Source: a virus
Length of the DNA: 29,984 nt
Virus record (IMG/VR): IMGVR_UViG_3300032116_010479
Span: 1-29,984 of that record
Direction: 5' to 3' (one strand)
The notes beneath the pieces were generated by a model. That model made no database searches. It was not told the DNA's origin and was given only the letters and a program-made list of their open reading frames with translations. Positions 24,767 to 29,984 of the stretch are shown in pieces. Both the position numbers and the translations under genes were made by a program. The number at the start of each line of letters is the position of its first letter. Positions within the stretch are counted from its first letter, which is position 1.

Positions 24767-24784
24767 GCCCCCATTTCTGGGGGC
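24767..24784 (-). terminator. Intrinsic terminator after the major tail tube gene
   Basis: In the minus-strand RNA, GCCCCC (24784-24779) pairs with GGGGGC (24772-24767) around AGAAAT, extended by flanking A-U pairs (AATAAATA/TTATTTATT with one bulge), and is followed by the U-rich TTATTTATTGT. It lies about 26 bases past the tube stop codon. It is nearly symmetric, so it could also work in the other direction. Confidence 0.85.
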
Positions 24785-24809
24785 TATTTATTAATAATTA
24801 AATTAATTA

Positions 24810-25556
24810 TTAAACTTCAAGAACACGATCAATAATTACGCCGTATTCTTTTCCAGTGTAGTCTTTATATGCAGCTGGTGTTCCAACTGTATTTGAAGAC
24901 TGGCTCTTTGGAAGAAGACGGAATGTTACTGGGAATGTTGTTGGTGTGGTACGAGCAAGCGAGAACTGTGATTGCTGTACTGACAATACACGACGAGCAT
25001 AATAAATACGCTCTGTACGTGCTAATGCAGTACCGTCATCTGCTGTTGTAGGAGCATTTCCTACAGCAACTAATTGACGCTCTGTTGGCTGTACGCCAAG
25101 AGCTCCTGCTTCAAGACCCAAAGTGTCTGTTGCACCTGTTCCAGAACCTGTTGATGTTAATGTATCGTTTCCTTGTCCAAAAACAACTAGAATATTTGCT
25201 AGTGTACCTTCGGACATTTCTGTTGCAATCATAACCTCCATAGCAGACTTGAAAAGCTTAGCTGTATCAAGCAACTGATCTACGGTAACAGAGTCATATG
25301 TTGGATTATAGGTAATTTGAAGACCATTGTTGGTATAACCAACGTTTCTCCATTTAGCTGTAGCTGAATTTGAATCGTATGCATCATTAAGAGTCTTAGT
25401 ATAAGAAACTCCATTAGCGAATGCAACTCCACCCAAATCAGCATCGTTTGGCACTAGGTCTGCGCTGTAGTCAGAGCCTTGTGTCGAATCTGTTGTGGAC
25501 AAAAAAAGCGGAGAAGCACCAACGATGATGTTTCTGGCCTCATTGTATTTTGCCAT
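24810..25556 (-). CDS. Major tail tube protein (248 aa)
   Basis: The sequence (MAKYNEARNIIVGASPLFLS, GLQITYNPTYDSVTVDQLLD, AKLFKSAMEVMIATEMSEGT, TTFPVTFRLLPKSQS, GKEYGVIIDRVLEV) has the strand-helix-strand layout of siphophage tube subunits, whose hexameric rings stack around the tape measure. Length and position (after the tail terminator, before the chaperones) agree. It has the best ribosome-binding site of the window (AGGAGG six bases before ATG) and its own terminator 26 bases downstream, as expected for an abundant protein. Its base composition looks richer in G and C than the fibre genes. A low-complexity loop (TSTGSGTGATDT) near the middle is probably surface-exposed. Confidence 0.92.
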   Translation of the reverse strand: MAKYNEARNIIVGASPLFLSTTDSTQGSDYSADLVPNDADLGGVAFANGVSYTKTLNDAYDSNSATAKWRNVGYTNNGLQITYNPTYDSVTVDQLLDTAKLFKSAMEVMIATEMSEGTLANILVVFGQGNDTLTSTGSGTGATDTLGLEAGALGVQPTERQLVAVGNAPTTADDGTALARTERIYYARRVLSVQQSQFSLARTTPTTFPVTFRLLPKSQSSNTVGTPAAYKDYTGKEYGVIIDRVLEV

Positions 25557-25568
25557 GTTTTTTCCTCC

Positions 25569-25582
25569 TATTTCATGAAATA
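25569..25582. repeat. 14-bp palindrome TATTTCATGAAATA before the tube gene
   Basis: A perfect palindrome ends about four bases upstream of the AGGAGG site of the tail tube gene, beside a short TA run (25583-25595). It may fold in the leader RNA and tune mRNA stability or translation, or bind a protein dimer. The 101-base gap between the tail terminator and tube genes also holds a possible -10-like TATACT (25638-25633) without a good -35 box. Confidence 0.45.
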
Positions 25583-25657
25583 AATATATATATATTGTGG
25601 CTGGCTAGGCCCTTTCCTCTAAGACTAATTTTAAAGTATAATGTGGCCTAAAGCAAA

Positions 25658-26167
25658 TCAGGCAAATCTGCCTGAAGAATCAGTAATTCTTGAATATTGT
25701 ATTTCTAATACTATATCTGAGGCCAAAAATCCTTGTACTTCTTCAGAAGGTTTTGTGGGAGATATATCGGCTATAAATATACTATGAAATTTAAACTTGT
25801 CAGATAGCCCAGACCAATAATTTATATCCCTAGCAGACTCGTCCATCCTTCTAAACTCATCAGTCATAAAGTTTCTTATCTCTACTATGTCTATCATGTC
25901 TGTAGCATATACAGTAAATAATATTTGTTCGCAACATATTAGCCAATTGTCTTTGTAGGACATTCCTATCTTGTCATAGATTATATGCTTCTTCCCGCTC
26001 AAAAATTGATTCATTTCTGGAACCTGTTGAACTGGAATAATTGGCACCATGGTTTCTTTTAGATTATCTGCATAATATGTATGCTCATCAAATATTGAGG
26101 CTGCTTTCATTTTATTCCAAAGATACTTTCTTAACTCAAACATCGCATCTAGTTTATAATTAGGCAT
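25658..26167 (-). CDS. Tail terminator protein (169 aa)
   Basis: Located between the gp10-like neck gene and the tail tube gene, the standard place for the tail terminator (lambda gpU-like) that caps the finished tube. The sequence has an N-terminal helix (LDAMFELRKYLWNKMKAASI), strands and a helix with a typical arrangement (WLICCEQILFTVYATDMIDI, VEIRNFMTDEFRRMDESARD), then FKFHSIFIADIS and a final ASDIVLEIQYSRIT strand. This alpha/beta layout agrees with the terminator fold. ATG 26167 lies in the last codons of the upstream gene with a GGGGG stretch as ribosome-binding site. The role rests mainly on gene order plus fold pattern. Confidence 0.82.
   Translation of the reverse strand: MPNYKLDAMFELRKYLWNKMKAASIFDEHTYYADNLKETMVPIIPVQQVPEMNQFLSGKKHIIYDKIGMSYKDNWLICCEQILFTVYATDMIDIVEIRNFMTDEFRRMDESARDINYWSGLSDKFKFHSIFIADISPTKPSEEVQGFLASDIVLEIQYSRITDSSGRFA
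25659..25674 (-). terminator. Short hairpin at the end of the tail terminator gene; weak terminator candidate
   Basis: CAGGCA and TGCCTG form a perfect six-base stem around GATT and overlap the last codons and stop of the tail terminator gene. The bases after it (ATTTGCTTTAGG) are only partly U-rich, so termination would be inefficient at best; mRNA processing or end protection is an alternative. Confidence 0.35.
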
Positions 26168-26951
26168 TTGCTACCCCCGAAAATGCTGCTATTAATGCTG
26201 CGTCCGCTTCGCTTGCAATGCTGTTTGGTGAAAATTTATACTTCACAGTTTTAATTTGAACTGGAGTTGATAATGCCTTTGTCATGGCAGAATTAAATAA
26301 TCTTTGAAAACCAGATTTTTTAATTGACATGTTTACTAGCTGTCCTGTAAAAAAATATTTATATGAGGCAAGAAAAGAATTTTTTGTAGCAGCCCCGCCT
26401 GGTTTTGTTACTGTAACAGATTCGCCTTTAGGCATAAATATAACATTGCCATCAATATTAAAAACTAATCTTTCTGAATGTCTTGGTGTTATTATAACAG
26501 TTTTACCAGATTCCATAACAGAAGCTTTTTTTACAAAAACGTGTCTGCTGTTAGATGACTCAGCTGGTACGAATGAGACTGAATCTAATAGCTCGTAATT
26601 AATTCTAAATGATAATCCAGACTCATCTACTTTTTTTAATTTAAAAAGCCTAGCAGATTTATCTCCAGTCCTTTTCCATTCATAAACGTGATGTAATGAT
26701 CTGGGAGATGTACGTGCTTTTGCATCAATATAATCACCAAAATCTTGTTGTATCTGATCAAATATTGTCTTGCTGAAAGCTTTTTGAAACGCTACATTAG
26801 AAGTTAATTTTGCAAGGACATTCGTTTTATAAAAAACAGCAGCAGATATTTGTGCAACAGTACTGTCTTTAATTGCGCCATCGACTGGCTTGCCAGCCAT
26901 TAAATTAACTAATCCGCTAGCAGCCTGTAGAGCTAATGCCTCAGAAGCCAA
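26160..26951 (-). CDS. HK97 gp10-like neck / tail completion protein (263 aa)
   Basis: The N-terminal third is helical (FQKAFSKTIFDQIQQDFGDY) and is followed by the SPRSLHHVYEWKRTGDKSAR region and a set of beta strands, a layout resembling HK97 gp10-like minor head or tail completion proteins, though it is longer than the usual 110-150 residues. The extra length comes from a beta-rich insert (TVIITPRHSERLVFNIDGNV, IFMPKGESVTVTKP) and a C-terminal helix set. The start is a TTG at 26951 with GGAGA about ten bases upstream; an in-frame ATG at codon 18 is less likely. It overlaps the stopper gene by 11 bases. The protein would join the head-closure complex to the tail. Confidence 0.75.
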   Translation of the reverse strand: MASEALALQAASGLVNLMAGKPVDGAIKDSTVAQISAAVFYKTNVLAKLTSNVAFQKAFSKTIFDQIQQDFGDYIDAKARTSPRSLHHVYEWKRTGDKSARLFKLKKVDESGLSFRINYELLDSVSFVPAESSNSRHVFVKKASVMESGKTVIITPRHSERLVFNIDGNVIFMPKGESVTVTKPGGAATKNSFLASYKYFFTGQLVNMSIKKSGFQRLFNSAMTKALSTPVQIKTVKYKFSPNSIASEADAALIAAFSGVANA

Positions 26952-27366
26952 TTTGCTGATTCTCCGATCTTCTTAATGAAGTGTTATACCCTACAACATT
27001 TCCAAAGGGATCTGTTATTGGAGTTGCTCCTATGACCTCAAAAACTGTAGCTGTGTCATTTGGATAATTTAATTCGTACCATATTGGATTGCCTTCAGCA
27101 TCACGAATATTTTTAATCTTTTCTCTTATAGTCAATCTTTCTGCAGTTCTAACTTCTATAAATTGCTCATTAGAATACTGATTTCCAAAAGCCTGTTTGT
27201 CTAAATTTCTATTAGTGCTTTTACTAATAATTCCACGAGCATAGCAATTTAAAGTTTTATAATACATAAAGTTTCTTTTCATTAATCCCGTATCGGGATC
27301 TTGCTCTTCTTCTTGTCTATAGACATCCAATTTCATAGACATTAAGCCATCTACTATACCGAACAC
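26941..27366 (-). CDS. Head-tail stopper / head closure protein (141 aa)
   Basis: A small beta-rich protein of the size and position of head-closure proteins (SPP1 gp16 or HK97 gp7 type), which plug the portal after DNA packaging. Visible strands are MKLDVYRQEEEQD, FMYYKTLNCYARGIISKST, QFIEVRTAERLTIREKIKNI, WYELNYPNDTATVFEVIGAT and VVGYNTSLRRS. The start is GTG at 27366, which shares its G with the upstream TAG (TAGTG); in-frame ATGs at codons 9 and 11 (MSMKLDVY) are possible true starts because the first ribosome-binding site is poor. Assigned from order and fold pattern; no strict motif. Confidence 0.75.
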   Translation of the reverse strand: MFGIVDGLMSMKLDVYRQEEEQDPDTGLMKRNFMYYKTLNCYARGIISKSTNRNLDKQAFGNQYSNEQFIEVRTAERLTIREKIKNIRDAEGNPIWYELNYPNDTATVFEVIGATPITDPFGNVVGYNTSLRRSENQQIGF

Positions 27367-28349
27367 TATACCACAACCATTTGAGTGACAACATAATCAA
27401 GCAGTAATTTATCTGCGTAGGCTGACCCAGTTCCGCTAAAAGCATCTGAACCATATTGGAAATTCCAATCTGTTGTCGATATCTTATTTACATACCTGTC
27501 TTTCCATAAACGATCTTGTGAAAAATACATTCTCATAATTTCAATGGTGGCTTGCTCCACCTCATCTGGAACAGAATCCCAGCCGAACCTGGCATAAACT
27601 TTATATTGCTTGCCTCTTCTAAATATATTTGGAGAAACGTCATGAATAGATGGTGGCACCATTCCATTTGCAATATACGCATCGTTATCTAAAAAAGCTG
27701 ATTGGTTTACTTTAATTCCAAACCCGCTTGTTGTTGGCTCTATAACATAACCCAAATGATTAATACCATCTAAATTATCTATCCACAATTGATCATTTTG
27801 GTGTAATGTATGTAGTGTATGTAATTTTCTAGGAAGTGGCAGAGTATCTGAGTCATTGCCCATTACTGTAAATGTATCATCAAATAAAAAGAATTTTTGA
27901 CCAGTATAATATTCAACCATTTTTCTTGCATATTTTTCTGCCATACGAATTTCATGATATGTTTTATGATTTGGGTCGTTAGCATCTGAACCAAGATTCA
28001 GGTCTTCTATCGCCTCTTGTACAGAAACGTATGGCGTAACAACATCAATATAAGATTCTTGAACTGAAGCTTGAGATCCATATATGTAAGTCCACTCTAT
28101 TCTAAATTTTCTATCTCTGCCTAAAGCAGATAATGGAAAATAAAATTTATATGAGCCAACATCTGTTTCGTCTGCTTCGGCTATAAAATCATAAACTACT
28201 GTATTAGGATTAATAGGTGGAGAAATTAAAGGATCCTCTGTTATGTCGTGAACCTTTACAGTAACGTCAGAGTCTGGAGTAACAGGTTCGCCTCTATAAA
28301 AAAGTTTATTTGTTACTGCTGTACTTACACCTTTATATATTTCTGCCAT
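27366..28349 (-). CDS. Head-tail adaptor/connector with extra N-terminal Ig-like domain (327 aa)
   Basis: The C-terminal two thirds contain the helical connector part (DPNHKTYHEIRMAEKYARKM, VEYYTGQKFFLF) followed by strands (FTVMGNDSDTLPLPRKLHTL) and a final helical segment (DEVEQATIEIMRMYFSQDRL), which fits gp6/gp15-type adaptors that sit under the portal. Before it, residues 1 to about 110 form a beta-sandwich-like domain (DVTVKVHDITEDP, TVVYDFIAEADETDVGSYKF, FRIEWTYIYGSQASVQESYI). Such an addition is not part of the basic adaptor, which is 100-200 residues long. I use ATG 28349; a TTG directly before it is in frame. The upstream gene ends nine bases away, and the ribosome-binding site is weak. 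Confidence 0.78.
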   Translation of the reverse strand: MAEIYKGVSTAVTNKLFYRGEPVTPDSDVTVKVHDITEDPLISPPINPNTVVYDFIAEADETDVGSYKFYFPLSALGRDRKFRIEWTYIYGSQASVQESYIDVVTPYVSVQEAIEDLNLGSDANDPNHKTYHEIRMAEKYARKMVEYYTGQKFFLFDDTFTVMGNDSDTLPLPRKLHTLHTLHQNDQLWIDNLDGINHLGYVIEPTTSGFGIKVNQSAFLDNDAYIANGMVPPSIHDVSPNIFRRGKQYKVYARFGWDSVPDEVEQATIEIMRMYFSQDRLWKDRYVNKISTTDWNFQYGSDAFSGTGSAYADKLLLDYVVTQMVVV

Positions 28350-28358
28350 CAATAAAGC

Positions 28359-28757
28359 TTAGTTGTAGTACTCCTGTACCTCTTTTGGAGTTGCTAATCT
28401 AAACCCTTCCTCCTTATCAAAAATTTGTTGCGCTTTTTCAGGTTTCATAGCTACAAAAGGATGTTCTTTTGTAAACGTATGTCCTGCAATATCATATCTA
28501 TAATTTGCTCTAGTCATTCTAACTAAAACCATGTCCTCATTTAATTCCTGGTTAGGATCAAATTTAGGTAAAACTTCTGGTGCCTCTTCTTTTGAGTCTT
28601 CTATATTTTTAAGTGTATTTTGATAGACTGACCAAGTTACGCCTTCTTCTGCCAATGCGGCAACAATATCTGCTTTGTTTTTTAGTCCATCTGTGTCTAC
28701 GGCAAAATCTTCAGCAATTTGCTTTAAATCTTTTACCTTCAGTGTGTCAAATGACAT
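28359..28757 (-). CDS. Small SAP/Rho-N-like protein next to the capsid gene (132 aa)
   Basis: Residues about 4-45 (LKVKDLKQIAEDFAVDTDGL, KNKADIVAALAEEG) have the helix-turn-helix pattern of SAP or Rho N-terminal domains, which bind nucleic acid. The C-terminal half (DMVLVRMTRANYRYDIAGHT, PFVAMKPEKAQQIFDKEEGF, RLATPKEVQEYYN) is a small beta-alpha unit similar to proteins found between capsid and connector genes in many siphophages. A perfect AAGGAG site lies five bases before ATG 28757, and a promoter lies just upstream. It could be a head decoration or packaging-related protein; the exact role is unknown. Confidence 0.75.
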   Translation of the reverse strand: MSFDTLKVKDLKQIAEDFAVDTDGLKNKADIVAALAEEGVTWSVYQNTLKNIEDSKEEAPEVLPKFDPNQELNEDMVLVRMTRANYRYDIAGHTFTKEHPFVAMKPEKAQQIFDKEEGFRLATPKEVQEYYN

Positions 28758-28782
28758 ATTTACTCCTTTGGTATGTAAATAA

Positions 28783-28791
28783 ATTATAGCA
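28783..28791 (-). promoter_or_regulatory. Extended -10 promoter for the connector genes
   Basis: The minus strand reads TGCTATAAT, a perfect TATAAT with the TG extension. At a 17-base spacer the -35 position (28811-28806) is TTTTCC, a poor match that overlaps the 3' arm of the capsid terminator. The same ATGCTATAAT string occurs behind the tube-gene terminator. The start codon of the SAP-like gene is about 26 bases downstream. Confidence 0.6.
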
Positions 28792-28806
28792 TTAGTGGGT
28801 TAAAAG

Positions 28807-28840
28807 GAAAAGCCCCCAAAAATTAATTTGAGGGCTTTTC
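28807..28840 (-). terminator. Intrinsic terminator after the major capsid gene
   Basis: In the minus-strand RNA, GAAAAGCCC (28840-28832) pairs with GGGCTTTTC (28815-28807), nine perfect pairs around an A-T-rich loop, and is followed by CTTTTAA. It starts about 25 bases after the capsid stop, which fits a terminator that lets capsid mRNA be made in excess. Confidence 0.85.
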
Positions 28841-28864
28841 AGCAGTTTTAATCCTATTTATTAA

Positions 28865-29899
28865 TTAGGAAGCAACTTTAACGTTCTTAACAACGACCCA
28901 CGCATCTGCCTGCTCAATTTGGCATCCAACACGAGTATACATTGTATATTCGATGGAGTCCTTCTTTGGCCAGAAGAAGCGATAAACTGTTACATCACGC
29001 TTGATACCAATAACGACGTTATTTGGGAATGTCAAGTGGATATCGCCAAGATCATTGTCAGCACCCTGAGTTTCCTTCAATAGAGGAACTTCAACAATTG
29101 GAATACCAAATGCAAATGGCGCTGTGAATCCAGCTGGACCACCTAATCCTGCAGTGTCTCCACGGATAATGCTTGCAGCAATATCTTGTGGGTTAACATT
29201 CTGGATATTTTGTGATGTTGAATACAAATAATCCTGAATTAGATTTGATCCTGACAAGAAGCGAAGATCTGGTCTGCGCTGCTTGTACTTACGTGGCATA
29301 GCCTTAAGTGCGTTATTGAATACAGCACGTGAGACTGCGTCTCCGTCTGCATCTACAACGTGACCGTTGGCCTTAGCAAGCTTCACAATACCATCGAAGG
29401 CCTTGTAAAGATTGTCTGATGAAAGCGAAGTATCTCCATTAAGGACTACGTCCTCAAGGTCGTTACCTGCCTGTGTTGCCATAAGTCTTGCAATGTGGTC
29501 TTCGAGATCGGCACCTTCAATATTATCTTCTAGAGATTCTGTTGAAAGCTCCCAATCCAAACGAAGCTTCTTTGTTGTAAGAGAGATCTTTGAGAACTGT
29601 ACAGCAGAATTGCTGCCAGTGTTCTCAGCTTCAGCGGCAAGCTTCATAAGCTTCTCGCCAACACCGATACGATCTATCTCAGTAGTATCAGCTCGCATGC
29701 GAACTGTACGTGCTAATTTTCCGACTACTGTTGCATCGAACATGTAATCAAGGAATCTTGCGGACTGCTCTGGATTGAGCAAGCCACCCTTACCCTCGGA
29801 ACCGACGTGGATTCCAGTGGTGGGATCTGCTGCGCCTTCCATACTACCTGTTATAGTAGTACCTGCTGCAGCCGCTTTAGCTAATAGTTCATTACTCAT
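28865..29899 (-). CDS. Major capsid protein, HK97 fold (344 aa)
   Basis: The sequence has the features of a short HK97-fold capsid subunit without a long delta domain: N-terminal arm (GTTITGSMEGAADPTTGIHV), the P-domain long helix and E-loop region (VRMRADTTEIDRIGVGEKLM, FSKISLTTKKLRLDWELSTE), the spine-helix region (DLEDHIARLMATQAGNDLED, VVLNGD) and the A-domain with KDSIEYTMYTRVGCQIEQAD near the end. The E-loop strand pair followed by an acidic ESLEDN and the NGD motif is typical. It is the longest and most G+C-rich of the head genes, has its own terminator, and follows the end of an unknown gene by only 19 bases. No protease or scaffold gene is visible within the window; the upstream gene may be one. 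Confidence 0.93.
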   Translation of the reverse strand: MSNELLAKAAAAGTTITGSMEGAADPTTGIHVGSEGKGGLLNPEQSARFLDYMFDATVVGKLARTVRMRADTTEIDRIGVGEKLMKLAAEAENTGSNSAVQFSKISLTTKKLRLDWELSTESLEDNIEGADLEDHIARLMATQAGNDLEDVVLNGDTSLSSDNLYKAFDGIVKLAKANGHVVDADGDAVSRAVFNNALKAMPRKYKQRRPDLRFLSGSNLIQDYLYSTSQNIQNVNPQDIAASIIRGDTAGLGGPAGFTAPFAFGIPIVEVPLLKETQGADNDLGDIHLTFPNNVVIGIKRDVTVYRFFWPKKDSIEYTMYTRVGCQIEQADAWVVVKNVKVAS

Positions 29900-29918
29900 T
29901 AGTTATTTTCACCTACCC

Positions 29919-29984
29919 TTATTTAATCAATTCACTAACGGAACCGAGGAAAGTGCCGTTCCATTTTGATTTCTTTATTGTTAC
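29919..29984 (-). CDS. C-terminal end of a gene upstream of the capsid (partial)
   Basis: The last 21 codons before a TAA at 29921-29919 are open to the window edge and read VTIKKSKWNGTFLGSVSELI plus K. The two other frames on this strand contain stops in the same stretch. Gene order in siphophages makes a scaffolding protein or capsid maturation protease likely, but the piece is too short to identify. Confidence 0.6.
   Translation of the reverse strand, partial: VTIKKSKWNGTFLGSVSELIK

Noticed and set aside
25583-25596. TA dinucleotide run read as a microsatellite or origin element
   Set aside because: Too short and isolated; no repeated iterons or other origin signs nearby.
29412-29747. 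Plus-strand frame of 111 codons opposite the capsid gene
   Set aside because: Antisense to a confidently identified major capsid protein.
1-29984. tRNA genes, CRISPR arrays, insertion sequences, attachment sites
   Set aside because: None seen: no cloverleaf-like blocks with CCA ends, no regularly spaced repeats, no transposase or integrase motifs. The coding density leaves only gaps of about 110 bases or less.

Overview
The window is a 30 kb piece of a tailed double-stranded DNA phage (Caudoviricetes) with a siphovirus-type, long non-contractile tail. It holds a major capsid protein, head-tail connector genes, a tail tube gene, frameshifted tail assembly chaperones and a very large tape measure gene. 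No host gene, integrase, transposase, tRNA, CRISPR array or rRNA was seen. TAA, TAG and TGA all end genes, so the code is standard. The DNA is AT-rich; the capsid and tail tube genes look richer in G and C than the rest. The host cannot be read from the sequence. The gene style (frameshifted chaperones after the tube gene, a giant tape measure with an internal muralytic domain, then a run of minor tail genes) would suit a phage of an actinobacterium or another Gram-positive host, but this is a weak inference.

Every convincing gene is on the minus strand, so transcription runs from high to low coordinates. Right end: the last 21 codons of an unknown gene (29984-29919), then the major capsid protein, a small SAP/Rho-N-like protein, the head-tail adaptor, stopper, gp10-like neck protein, tail terminator and major tail tube protein (29899-24810). 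Next come the tail assembly chaperones with a -1 frameshift site (24704-24043) and the 3067-residue tape measure (24034-14831). The tail tip follows (14829-4540): a small tail protein, two large minor tail/baseplate proteins, two small ones, a 1340-residue fibre with fibronectin repeats and a self-cleaving S74 chaperone, a 45-residue coiled-coil protein and a lectin-like protein. A hairpin and a strong promoter at 4553-4510 separate this from an early/replication-type operon (4462-1): metallophosphoesterase, zinc ribbon, DNA-binding candidate, tiny zinc finger, two unknowns, DnaB-like helicase, an unknown and a CHC2/TOPRIM primase cut by the window edge.

Expression appears to be organised in relays. 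The capsid and tube genes are each followed about 25 bases later by a GC-stem terminator, and each terminator abuts an extended -10 promoter (TGCTATAAT) that serves the next gene. This would let the two most abundant proteins be made in excess while the operon stays active. Within operons, genes are packed with TAATG, ATGA, GTGA and TAGTG overlaps, which implies translational coupling. Two real genes below the usual length cut-off (2942-3049 and 4965-5102) were found by hand translation, as were the two partial genes at the window edges.
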